A model generated the notes under the pieces. The model did not search any database and was not told the origin of the DNA. It saw only the letters and a program-made list of their open reading frames with translations. A stretch of 64,000 nucleotides of DNA. Source: Bradyrhizobium sp. CCGB01. GTDB lineage: Bacteria > Pseudomonadota > Alphaproteobacteria > Rhizobiales > Xanthobacteraceae. Of the stretch, positions 34,993-44,989 are shown piece by piece; within the stretch, counting starts at the first letter, position 1; each line of letters starts with the position of its first letter. A program made the position numbers and the translations under genes. The stretch lies in NCBI RefSeq assembly GCF_024199795.1, contig NZ_JANADK010000001.1, positions 248,001 through 312,000 of the forward strand, read 5' to 3'.

Positions 34993-36219
34993 TTACTGAG
35001 CAGGCTTGACCGGATCGGACTTGGCGAGATCCGCCATGGCATCGTCGGCGAATTTGCGTGAGGCGGCGAGCGCGGCGTCGCGGGCATCGGCCTTGTCGAG
35101 CCAGGCTTGCGCCGGGGCGCGATCGGCCTCCGGCAGCGTCTTCAGCTCGCGCCGCGCCTCCGCGAAATCGTTGCGGAGCGCCGCCGCCGTCACCCGTGCG
35201 ACGATGGCCCCGCGATCACTGCCGACACCGTCGGTGCGCTCGATGCGAACGAGTTTCGAGGCCCCCGCCTGGAGACGCTCGACGATGCCGGCGCTGGCCG
35301 CCGGGGCTTCCGCCGGCGGAGAGAGCTTTGGCACGATGTTGAGCAGCTCGCGGCTCAGCGCGACCGGCGTCGGGATCCCTGACGATGCAAAGGTGTCGAG
35401 CGGCTTCAGCAATTCGGGCTTGGCGGTCAGCGACCGCGCCGCGGACAGCTGCGACTGATAGGGGTCGCCATGGCGAACGGCGACGTCGAGCAGGGACGCT
35501 GCCACGACATAGCGCAGCGGCTTGTCGTCCATCGTCTTGGCATCGGCGATCTTCTCGCCCTGCTGCGCGAGCTCGGCGCGTTCGGTCTTGCTGGCGCGCT
35601 CGAGCTGCGCGACGCGGTTGGCGAGATCGGACGATGCCGCGGCGTCGCGCGGCGCGGATTTCGCGTCGTTCAACGCGCTCGCGGTCTTGTCGGACTGCGC
35701 GCGCAGATTGGCGACGTCGCCGCGCAAGGCATTGACGGATTTCTCCAGCGCGTCGATCCGCGCCACCATGGCCGGATCGGCCGCGGGCTTGCCCGCCTTG
35801 GCTTCGACCGCGGCGACACGTCCGCTGAGCGCGTCGACCGTTGCGCTCGTCACTTGCGGAGCGGCCGGCGGCGCCTGCACGGCGGGCCAGCCCAGCATCC
35901 AGCCGACCCCGATCACGACGGCCGCTGCAACGGCACCGGAGAACGGAGCGACGATCCAGGGCGATACGGGTGCGGCCGCGACGGAAGGCTGCTCCTCGGC
36001 GGGCTGCGGGTCCGGGTCAGCCGCCTCGGATTTGGACTCGTCGACCGTGGCCTGCTCGTGCGTGGCTTGCTCGGACGCCGCCTGAGCCTCCGGCTCGCCC
36101 GTCACCTCCTGCGGCTGGGTCGAGACTTCGGTTGCCTCAAGGTCGATGGTGGGCGGGGTGCGCCTGGCACGGCCGGACTCGGGAGCCAATCCTGCGTCTT
36201 CAGGCTTGTCGTCGGCCAT
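34993..36219 (-). CDS. Mitofilin/COG4223-type coiled-coil membrane protein (HemX-position)
   Basis: A 408-residue protein. A ~75-residue acidic, Pro-rich N-terminus (PPTIDLEATEVSTQPQEVTG) precedes one membrane helix (about 80-105, PFSGAVAAAVVIGVGWMLGW). Residues ~115-245 form a long coiled coil (LEKSVNALRGDVANLRAQ), and the C-terminal part is helical mitofilin-like (VVAASLLDVAVRHGDPYQSQ). The family is the alphaproteobacterial ancestor of mitochondrial Mic60, which tethers membranes, and it is known to sit by hem genes. It occupies the hemX place between hemD and hemY. The gap to hemY is 37 bases. Confidence 0.88.
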   Translation of the reverse strand: MADDKPEDAGLAPESGRARRTPPTIDLEATEVSTQPQEVTGEPEAQAASEQATHEQATVDESKSEAADPDPQPAEEQPSVAAAPVSPWIVAPFSGAVAAAVVIGVGWMLGWPAVQAPPAAPQVTSATVDALSGRVAAVEAKAGKPAADPAMVARIDALEKSVNALRGDVANLRAQSDKTASALNDAKSAPRDAAASSDLANRVAQLERASKTERAELAQQGEKIADAKTMDDKPLRYVVAASLLDVAVRHGDPYQSQLSAARSLTAKPELLKPLDTFASSGIPTPVALSRELLNIVPKLSPPAEAPAASAGIVERLQAGASKLVRIERTDGVGSDRGAIVARVTAAALRNDFAEARRELKTLPEADRAPAQAWLDKADARDAALAASRKFADDAMADLAKSDPVKPAQ

Positions 36220-36284
36220 CGTGACGGTTCCTCACACTTACATGCCCCAAACGGACCCGATTGCGTCGGATTCGGCTCGACCTC

Positions 36285-37046
36285 TTACGCCAAACGGGTC
36301 CGCAAAGCACGCTCCAAGGTATCAAATAAGGCATTTTCGTCCGGCGTCGCAGCCCCCAGAACCTGTGACGCGCCGGCATCGCGCAGCACGCTGGCGACCG
36401 TCTCGGACAGGCAGCATTGCGGGATCGCCAGCGCCGAGATTTCGACGCCTTCGTCCCGTGCCGCATCCAGGAAGGCCCGCGCGCTGCGACGGGAGTAATG
36501 CAGCACCGCGTCGATCCCATGCGCGGCAAAGGCTTCGCAGACATCACGCGGCAGGATCTTGACCGGAGCCATGCGATAGGTGGTCTGCGTCACCACGCTA
36601 AAGCCCTCCGCGCCAAGCTCGCCGCCGAGATCGCGCGACAAATCCGCGCCAGCGAGATAGAGCAGCGTGCTTTTCTTCTTCAGCAGCTTGTTGCGTGCGC
36701 TCTGCATCACCTTGTCACGCAAGGCCGCAGCGTCGCCGCCGGCGACGATCACATCAGTGAAGCCGGCGTCGCGCGCCACGGCAGCCGTGTGCTCGCCGAC
36801 CGCGAACAGCGGCAGCTCCAGCAGGCCAAGGTTCTTCAAGCCAAGATCTTGCAATTGCGGCGCGACGGCGCGGATCGCATTGGCCGACGTGACGATGACG
36901 GCGCTGTAATCCGCCTCACTCTCGTCATGGAAGGCGACCGGCTCGAACCTGAGCATCGGCGCGAGCAGCACCACATGACCCCGCGCCCGCAAATTTTCCG
37001 CCGTCGCCTCATTGTCGGGATGCGGCCGTGTGACAAGAATGGACAT
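36285..37046 (-). CDS. hemD: Uroporphyrinogen-III synthase
   Basis: A 253-residue HemD of full length, starting MSILVTRPHPDNEATAENL, the usual opening. Conserved parts are DYSAVIVTSANAIRAV, VGEHTAAVARDAGFTDVIVA and VLHYSRRSARAF. It closes and isomerises hydroxymethylbilane to uroporphyrinogen III for heme and cobalamin. The start at 37046 is where homology begins; a longer in-frame extension into the divergent region is not HemD-like. It is divergent from tsaD with a 151-base gap. hemC, often its neighbour, is not present here. Confidence 0.93.
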   Translation of the reverse strand: MSILVTRPHPDNEATAENLRARGHVVLLAPMLRFEPVAFHDESEADYSAVIVTSANAIRAVAPQLQDLGLKNLGLLELPLFAVGEHTAAVARDAGFTDVIVAGGDAAALRDKVMQSARNKLLKKKSTLLYLAGADLSRDLGGELGAEGFSVVTQTTYRMAPVKILPRDVCEAFAAHGIDAVLHYSRRSARAFLDAARDEGVEISALAIPQCCLSETVASVLRDAGASQVLGAATPDENALFDTLERALRTRLA

Positions 37047-37197
37047 CGCTTGTGTTCCCGAACCACGTGGCGGTGACGCATTCACGAGGACGGCTGCGCG
37101 TGACGATTGCGCAAGCCGACCCCGGAATGCTACCGGATGTACCAGAACGCTGCTTTCCGGATGAGCGCAAGGGCGCAAATTGGATAACGATTCGCCA

Positions 37198-38271
37198 ATG
37201 CTGGTGCTGGGCATCGAAACCACCTGCGACGAGACCGCCGCGGCCGTCATCGAACGCGCGCCCGACGGCATCGGCAGGATCCTGTCCAACATCGTGCGGT
37301 CGCAGGTCGAGGAGCACGCCCGCTTCGGCGGCGTGGTGCCGGAGATCGCCGCGCGCGCGCATGTCGACCTGCTCGACGGCATCATCGACCGCGCCATGCA
37401 CGAGGCCGGCATCGACTATGCGCAGCTCAGCGGCGTCGCGGCCGCCGCGGGGCCGGGGCTGATCGGCGGCGTCATCGTCGGCCTCACCACCGCGAAGGCG
37501 ATCGCGATGGTGCACGACACGCCGCTGGTCGCGGTGAACCATCTCGAAGCGCATGCACTGACGCCGCGCCTCACCGACGGAATTGAGTTTCCCTATTGCC
37601 TGTTCCTCGCCTCGGGCGGGCATACCCAGATCGTCGCGGTCACCGGTGTCGGCCAATATGTGCGGCTCGGCACCACCGTCGACGACGCGATCGGCGAGGC
37701 CTTCGACAAGGTCGCGAAGATGCTGGGCCTGCCCTATCCCGGCGGCCCGCAGGTCGAACGCGCGGCGGCAAACGGTGATGCCACGCGCTTCGCGTTCCCG
37801 CGGCCGATGCAGGGACGCCCCGATGCCAACTTCTCGCTATCGGGATTGAAGACCGCCGTGCGCACAGAAGCGAGCCGGCTCACCGAGATCACGCCGCAGG
37901 ACATCAACGATCTCTGCGCGAGTTTTCAGGCTGCGGTGCTGGACTCGACGGCCGACCGTCTCAACGTCGGCTTGAGGCTTTTCCGCGAGCGGTTCGGCGC
38001 CCCCCATGCACTGGTGGCGGCCGGCGGCGTTGCCGCCAACCATGCGATCCGCGGCGCCTTGTACGGCGTCGCGCGAGAGGCGGACACGCAGCTGATCATG
38101 CCGCCGCCCGCGCTCTGCACCGACAATGGTGCAATGATCGCCTGGGCCGGTGCCGAGCGCCTCGCGCTGGGCATGACCGACACGATGGAAGCCCAGCCCC
38201 GCGCGCGCTGGCTGCTCGACGCAAACGCGACGGCGCCCGCTGGTTACGGCAAGACGCGGGCGGGATACTAG
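37198..38271 (+). CDS. tsaD: tRNA N6-adenosine threonylcarbamoyltransferase TsaD
   Basis: A 357-residue TsaD of normal length, starting [20 protein letters not shown]. The metal-binding HxxxH motif is in [14 protein letters not shown], with later signature [24 protein letters not shown] and [13 protein letters not shown], and [12 protein letters not shown] near the C-terminus. It transfers threonylcarbamoyl from TsaC product to A37 of ANN-decoding tRNAs, with TsaB and TsaE. A TTG at 37180 would add six residues; the ATG at 37198 is where homologues begin. Divergent from hemD, three bases upstream of gpsA. Confidence 0.96.
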   Translation: MLVLGIETTCDETAAAVIERAPDGIGRILSNIVRSQVEEHARFGGVVPEIAARAHVDLLDGIIDRAMHEAGIDYAQLSGVAAAAGPGLIGGVIVGLTTAKAIAMVHDTPLVAVNHLEAHALTPRLTDGIEFPYCLFLASGGHTQIVAVTGVGQYVRLGTTVDDAIGEAFDKVAKMLGLPYPGGPQVERAAANGDATRFAFPRPMQGRPDANFSLSGLKTAVRTEASRLTEITPQDINDLCASFQAAVLDSTADRLNVGLRLFRERFGAPHALVAAGGVAANHAIRGALYGVAREADTQLIMPPPALCTDNGAMIAWAGAERLALGMTDTMEAQPRARWLLDANATAPAGYGKTRAGY

Positions 38272-38273
38272 CA

Positions 38274-39254
38274 ATGGCTGCGTTCCAGTCCGTCGCAGTG
38301 ATCGGTGCGGGCGCATGGGGCACGGCACTGGCGACGGTAGCGGCGCGCGCCGGACGGAACGTGACGCTCTGGGCGCGCAATGCCGAGCATGCCGCGCGAA
38401 TCGCCTCGACCCGCGACAATCCGCGGCTGCCCGGCGTGCGGCTGGTGCCGGAGATCGTCGTGACGCACGCGCTTGCGGAGGCCGCGCGCGCGGACATGGT
38501 GCTGATCGCAACGCCCGCGCAGCATTTGCGTGGCGCGGTCAACATGCTGGCCTCGCACCTGACAAAGCCGGTGCCGATCGTCGCCTGTGCCAAAGGCATC
38601 GAGCACGGCACCCACAAATTCATGACCGAAATCATCGCCGAGGCCGCGCCTCAGGCACAGCCAGCGATCCTGTCGGGCCCGAGCTTTGCCGACGACGTCG
38701 CGCGCGGCCTGCCGACGGCGGTGACACTGGCGGCGAAGGATGAGGCGTTGGCGAGCAGCCTGGTGCAGGCGCTGGGCTCGCCGACCTTCCGTCCCTATCA
38801 CTCCACCGATATCCGAGGCGTCGAGATCGGCGGCGCGGCCAAGAACGTGCTGGCAATCGCAGTCGGCATCGCGGTCGGGCGCAAGCTCGGCGCCTCGGCC
38901 CAGGCTGCGCTCACGACCCGCGGCTTTGCCGAGCTCACGCGCCTGGGTCGCGCGCTCGGCGCGCGCGGCGAGACACTCACTGGCCTGTCCGGCTTCGGCG
39001 ACCTGATCCTGACCTGCTCTAGCCCGCAATCGCGCAATTTCGCGCTCGGCCTTGCGCTCGGCCGCGGCGAGCAGCCGCCCGCCGGCAAGCTTGCCGAAGG
39101 CGAGTTCACCGCACCCGTGCTGATCGAGCTCGCAGCTTCGCAAAACATCGAGATCCCGGTATCAGAAGCGGTCGCTTCGATCCTGAGCGGCCGGAGCACG
39201 ATCGACGCCGCGATCTCGGGGCTGTTGACGCGCCCCTTCAAGGCAGAGGAATGA
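38274..39254 (+). CDS. gpsA: NAD(P)-dependent glycerol-3-phosphate dehydrogenase
   Basis: A 326-residue GpsA. The nucleotide fold is [21 protein letters not shown]; the catalytic Lys is in [15 protein letters not shown] and further conserved elements are [19 protein letters not shown] and [15 protein letters not shown], with [18 protein letters not shown]. It reduces dihydroxyacetone phosphate to sn-glycerol-3-phosphate, the backbone of phospholipids. It starts three bases after tsaD and overlaps the EVE gene by an ATGA, so all three are cotranscribed. Confidence 0.96.
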   Translation: MAAFQSVAVIGAGAWGTALATVAARAGRNVTLWARNAEHAARIASTRDNPRLPGVRLVPEIVVTHALAEAARADMVLIATPAQHLRGAVNMLASHLTKPVPIVACAKGIEHGTHKFMTEIIAEAAPQAQPAILSGPSFADDVARGLPTAVTLAAKDEALASSLVQALGSPTFRPYHSTDIRGVEIGGAAKNVLAIAVGIAVGRKLGASAQAALTTRGFAELTRLGRALGARGETLTGLSGFGDLILTCSSPQSRNFALGLALGRGEQPPAGKLAEGEFTAPVLIELAASQNIEIPVSEAVASILSGRSTIDAAISGLLTRPFKAEE

Positions 39255-39670
39255 ACATGGCGTACTGGCTGGTGAAATCCGAACCGTCGGTGTGGTCCTG
39301 GGACCAGCAGGTGGCGAAGGGCGCCAAGGGCGAGGCCTGGACCGGCGTGCGCAATTACACCGCGCGCATAAACCTCGTGAACATGAAGAAGGGCGACAAG
39401 GCGTTCTTCTATCATTCCAACGAGGGCAAGGAGATCGTCGGCATCGCCGAGATCATCAAGGAGGCCTACCCCGATCCCACCGACAAGACCGAAAAATTCG
39501 TCTGCGTCGACATCAAGGCCGACAAGCCCTTGAAGACGCCGGTGACGATGGCCGCGATCAAGGCCGAGAAGAAGCTCGCCGACATGGCGCTGGTGAAATA
39601 TTCGCGCCTGTCCGTGCAGCCGGTGACGGCGGAGGAGTGGAAGCTCGTCTGCAAGATGGGCGGGGTTTAG
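39251..39670 (+). CDS. EVE-domain protein
   Basis: A 139-residue protein composed of a single EVE domain ([55 protein letters not shown]). EVE is a PUA-like fold that reads modified bases or unusual nucleic acids. It follows gpsA by a start-stop overlap and tsaD-gpsA-EVE is the usual alphaproteobacterial order. Its real cellular substrate is unknown; a role near tRNA modification (TsaD) is suggestive. Confidence 0.93.
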   Translation: MNMAYWLVKSEPSVWSWDQQVAKGAKGEAWTGVRNYTARINLVNMKKGDKAFFYHSNEGKEIVGIAEIIKEAYPDPTDKTEKFVCVDIKADKPLKTPVTMAAIKAEKKLADMALVKYSRLSVQPVTAEEWKLVCKMGGV

Positions 39671-39681
39671 GTGTAGGTGCT

Positions 39682-39750
39682 GTAGCCCGGATGAGCGAAG
39701 CGACATCCGGGACCGCTGGCCCCGCATATCGCTTCGCTCATGCGGGCTAC
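39682..39750. repeat. Palindromic interspersed repeat (GTAGCCCGG family), long form
   Basis: GTAGCCCGGATGAGCGAAG at the left is mirrored by CTTCGCTCATGCGGGCTAC at the right, with inner GCGACATCCGGGA and CCCCGCATATCGC. Same family as 2096, 30246 and 54360. It lies between convergent EVE and cyclase genes. Confidence 0.8.
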
Positions 39751-40883
39751 GACTCCCGAACTTGCGGCTCGGGCAGCGCAAACACCTCGCACGGCAAGGC
39801 AATGCCGCGCAGCGAATGCGATCCAAGCGCGACGAGTGGCATGTCCGTCTCGGCTGCGAGCGCGCCCGACACCAGCACTGTCCTGCCAAGTTGCTTGCAT
39901 AATCCTTCGAGGCGGCTGGCGAGATTGACGGCGGGACCGATCGCCGTGAAATCGAGCCTGTTGGCGGCGCCGATGTTGCCCCAGAGCATTTCGCCGAGAT
40001 GTAGGGCCGCGCCGAACGCGAGCGGCGGAAGCCCCTGGGTCCCTCGCTCCCCATTGAGATAGGCCATGCCGGCTTCGGCTGCGCTTGCGGCGCGCAGGGC
40101 GGCATCGCACGCGCGCCGCGGTGACGCCTCGACCACCGGAAAGATCGCGAGCACACCGTCGCCGATGAATTTCAGCACCTCGCCGCCGAAGGCGTGAACC
40201 GCACCGGCGATGCGATCGAACCAGGCGTCGAGCGCTGCGATGACCTGGGCGGGCGGTGTGGTGTCCGACAAGGTCGTGAAGTTGCGCAAGTCGGCATAGA
40301 GCAACGCGGCTTGAATGGTCTCGCCGAGATCGCGCCGCAGCGGTGCCGCCAGCACCCGCTCCGCGCTGCGCTTGCCGAGATAGGCATCGAGCGTTGCGCG
40401 CAACGTGGCGCGCGCAGCGAGCACCGCCAGCGGCGTCGCGGCGAAACGCGCAGCCTGGCGCAATTGCTCGGTCTCGTCCGCGGTGAACGGACGCGGCCCG
40501 ATCCAGCCGAGCTGCGGCCCATCCTGCCGCCCGACGACCTCCTCGTGCACCTCGCCGCGCGCGATGTCGCGCAGCCAGCGGCGACCGGCATCATCGGGCG
40601 GGTCGGGCGCCAGCCCACTTGGCGCGAAACCGAGCGCTTCGATGACCCGCCCGTTCTCCGCACGCCACAGCCAGGTCCGCTTCGCGATCAGCGGATGCGG
40701 CACCTCCAACGTCAGGCTGCCTGCCGCAAGCGGCACGCCGTCGGCGACCAGATGTGCGCCGAGCTCCGCGAGCAGGCGGTCGGCTCCGGGGCATTCCGAG
40801 GCGGCATCGACGAGCCAGGCGAGGGTCGAGGGGAGCTGCATGTGGAGATGATGGCGAAGGTGGACCGTCTTTGTCACGGGCAA
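39747..40883 (-). CDS. Adenylate/guanylate cyclase (class III), soluble
   Basis: A 378-residue protein. The N-terminal ~170 residues are of unknown type, with an ALLxE-like sensor-like look (LAWLVDAASECPGADRLLAE, WLWRAENGRVIEALGF). The cyclase domain follows from about 200: AALLYADLRNFTTLSDTTPP with the first metal Asp, then FGGEVLKFIGDGVLAIFPV with the second. It makes a cyclic nucleotide of unknown type. Independent of the cyclase at 24158. Start set at the longest ATG; a later Met at 40841 would remove 14 residues. Confidence 0.85.
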   Translation of the reverse strand: MPVTKTVHLRHHLHMQLPSTLAWLVDAASECPGADRLLAELGAHLVADGVPLAAGSLTLEVPHPLIAKRTWLWRAENGRVIEALGFAPSGLAPDPPDDAGRRWLRDIARGEVHEEVVGRQDGPQLGWIGPRPFTADETEQLRQAARFAATPLAVLAARATLRATLDAYLGKRSAERVLAAPLRRDLGETIQAALLYADLRNFTTLSDTTPPAQVIAALDAWFDRIAGAVHAFGGEVLKFIGDGVLAIFPVVEASPRRACDAALRAASAAEAGMAYLNGERGTQGLPPLAFGAALHLGEMLWGNIGAANRLDFTAIGPAVNLASRLEGLCKQLGRTVLVSGALAAETDMPLVALGSHSLRGIALPCEVFALPEPQVRES

Positions 40884-40942
40884 TCCTTGACGGTCCGCTT
40901 TGGCGCCGCCATGTGCCAGTGTCAGCCCAGGGATGATCGCCG

Positions 40943-41398
40943 ATGACCGAGCCGTTCGTAGTGCGACGCGAGACCCAGATCGCCGCCCCGCGCGCCACCG
41001 TCTTCGCCTATTTGACCGACCCCGAGAAAATCCTGAGCTGGATGGGCTCCGACGCGACCACGGAACCGCATCCCGGCGGGCTCTATCTCCTCAAGGGCAT
41101 CGGCCCGCGCGGCGGAGTCGCTCGCGGCGCCTTTCGCGAGGTCGTGCCGGTGCATCGTCTGGCCTACACGTTCGGCTGGGAAGGCGGCCAGGAAGTGCCG
41201 CCCGGCTCGAGCCTGATCGAGATCGACCTGATCGAGCGCGACGGCGGGACGCTGCTGCGCATGACCCACAGCGGACTGCCGACCGAGGAACAGGCGGCTG
41301 CGCACGCAAAAGGGTGGGGGCACTATCTGGAACGGCTCACCATCGCGGCCGCGGGCAGCGATCCCGGGCCGGACAAGGGTGTTTCAGACAAGACGTAG
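40943..41398 (+). CDS. SRPBCC (AHSA1-like) family protein
   Basis: A 151-residue START/Bet v1-like protein. It begins FVVRRETQIAAPRATVFAYL and ends with the usual helix (AAAHAKGWGHYLERLTIAA), an AHSA1 pattern with RMTHSGL in the middle. Family members bind hydrophobic small ligands or regulate Hsp90; no specific role is inferred. The C-terminus is a short charged tail. It lies between the cyclase and the topoisomerase, divergent from the former. Confidence 0.88.
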   Translation: MTEPFVVRRETQIAAPRATVFAYLTDPEKILSWMGSDATTEPHPGGLYLLKGIGPRGGVARGAFREVVPVHRLAYTFGWEGGQEVPPGSSLIEIDLIERDGGTLLRMTHSGLPTEEQAAAHAKGWGHYLERLTIAAAGSDPGPDKGVSDKT

Positions 41399-41410
41399 CG
41401 ATACGGCTGG

Positions 41411-42580
41411 TCACACCGCCGCGGTCGCCACCACCTGCTGCAAAAGTTGCTCGCGCCGGGCCTGCGAGCGCTGGCCCTTCATGGTCGCGGCGAAGCGTTC
41501 GAGGATACCGTCCTCGAAGGCCGTGACGATGGTGTCGTGGACGTAGCTCTTGCGGCAGATCGCCGGCGTGTTGGAGAGCTTGTCGGCGGCGGCGCGGATC
41601 GCGTCCAGCACCTGCTTCTTGCGGCCGCGCTGGCTGGTCGCCGGCGTGATCCGCGACAATGATTCCACCACGACGGCGGACGCCATTAGCGTGCGGAAAT
41701 CCTTCAGCGAAATCTTGATGCCGGCGATCTCGCGCAAGAACGCGTTCACCTGCGTGGTGCTGACCGCGCGCACGATGCCGTAGGCGTCGCGATACTGGAA
41801 CATGCGCTTGCCGGGAACGCCGTTCAGGATGCCGATGGCACGCACCAGCTTGGCCGCGTCGCACTCCTTGCGCACCGCCTTGCCGCCCTTCGCCTTGAAG
41901 GTCAGCACGAAGCAGTCGTCTTCCAGCGTGACGTTGGATTTCAGCAGTGTGGTGGCGCCGCGAGTGCCGTTGAGGCGGGCATAGGATTCGTTGCCGGGAC
42001 GGATCGCGGTGCGCGCGATCAGCTCGATCACGGCCGAGAGCGCGAATTCACGCGTCGGCTCGTCGCCCGACAGGAACGCCGAGACCTTGCGCCGGATCTT
42101 TGGCAGCGCGCCGACGAGCTTTTCCAGCCGGTGCGCCTTGCGGTGCTCGCGCACCTTTTCCCAGTCGGCGTGATAGCGATATTGCAGCCGGCCCGCGGCA
42201 TCGCGTCCCACCGCCTGGAGATGCGAGCTCGGATCGGCCGAGTAACGCACCTCGCGGTAGGCCGGCGGCACCGCCATGGCGTGCAGCCGGCGGATGGTGC
42301 GCGCGTCGCGGATATGGGCGCCATTGGGACGGACGAAGGAATAGCCCTTGCCACGCCTGATGCGGCGGATCGTGAGCTCGTTCTGGTCGCCGAGCCGCAG
42401 GCCCAGCTCCTTGGCGAGCGCCTCGACCGTCGCCGCAGGCGCCGTGTCGAAGACCCTTTTCGGGCTCGCGCGCCTGAAAGCGGCCGGTTTCGGCCATTGT
42501 CCGAGGGCTTTGGCCAGCGCAACGGCTGCAGGATCGGCTGAAGCGGGCCGCATCGTCCCGAGATTCTGCTGATCCATCAT
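41411..42580 (-). CDS. DNA topoisomerase IB (poxvirus type)
   Basis: A 389-residue topoisomerase. The N-terminal domain (LTIRRIRRGKGYSFVRPNGAHI, MAVPPAYREVRYSADPSSHL, GRLQYRYHADWEKVRE) and the catalytic domain with the tyrosine-recombinase-like pentad (KSNVTLEDDCFVLTFKAKGG, FLREIAGIKISLKDFRTLMA) are both present. The nucleophile Tyr lies near the end in TPAICRKSYVHDTIVTAF. Such bacterial TopoIB enzymes relax supercoils without ATP or magnesium. Monocistronic; a 400-base leader region follows on the acs side. Confidence 0.92.
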   Translation of the reverse strand: MMDQQNLGTMRPASADPAAVALAKALGQWPKPAAFRRASPKRVFDTAPAATVEALAKELGLRLGDQNELTIRRIRRGKGYSFVRPNGAHIRDARTIRRLHAMAVPPAYREVRYSADPSSHLQAVGRDAAGRLQYRYHADWEKVREHRKAHRLEKLVGALPKIRRKVSAFLSGDEPTREFALSAVIELIARTAIRPGNESYARLNGTRGATTLLKSNVTLEDDCFVLTFKAKGGKAVRKECDAAKLVRAIGILNGVPGKRMFQYRDAYGIVRAVSTTQVNAFLREIAGIKISLKDFRTLMASAVVVESLSRITPATSQRGRKKQVLDAIRAAADKLSNTPAICRKSYVHDTIVTAFEDGILERFAATMKGQRSQARREQLLQQVVATAAV

Positions 42581-42979
42581 ACTCTTATGCCTTAGCCCTG
42601 CCTGTTATCGGTCAATGCAATTGTTCTAATTTTTGTTCCAGAGGCCTCGTTGGACCCCGGGTTGGCCATTTAGGGTGTTCCGAACCCTATTGCGAGTCCC
42701 GAATCAGTGAGCAGTGGTTCCTAAATACCTCCGTGGGATGCATGGGGCCCTGCGCGGGCCCGTTCCGGGGGTTTTGGTAAAGACCTCGAAGGCCGCCCCG
42801 GCCTGTTTCAGATCTGCGACAGTCGCTCCAAGTGGACTTGATCGTCCGCATGGCCGGCCGCTCGTCGAAGGTCCAGCTTGTGCTCCTTGTCGGGTCCGGT
42901 TAGCCCGACGCATAATCGGTTCAACGATGACGTCGGCTCGCCAGTCACCTGGCTCGGCTTGCCGTATCTGGAGGGAAGC
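42581..42979. other. Long intergenic region ahead of acs
   Basis: No gene is seen in these 399 bases, which hold promoters for the divergent topoisomerase IB and acs. Two hairpins are visible: AGGGTGTTCCGAACCCT near 42675, and GGGCCC-TGCGC-GGGCCC at 42745-42761. The second is followed by a short GGGTTTTGG, so an attenuator or small RNA is possible. No riboswitch class is recognised. Confidence 0.6.
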
Positions 42980-44929
<1,950 letters not shown>

Positions 44930-44989
44930 GCGCGCGCAGCAAGCGGCCGATAGCCAAGCTGTCGGCCGCACGCGGTGTAGAGCAGACGT

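Noticed and set aside
37046..37198. hemC hidden in the hemD-tsaD gap
   Set aside because: The gap is about 150 bases, far too short for hemC, and no frame resembles it.
42581..42979. Riboswitch ahead of acs
   Set aside because: The hairpins there do not match any riboswitch consensus I know; noted only as structure.
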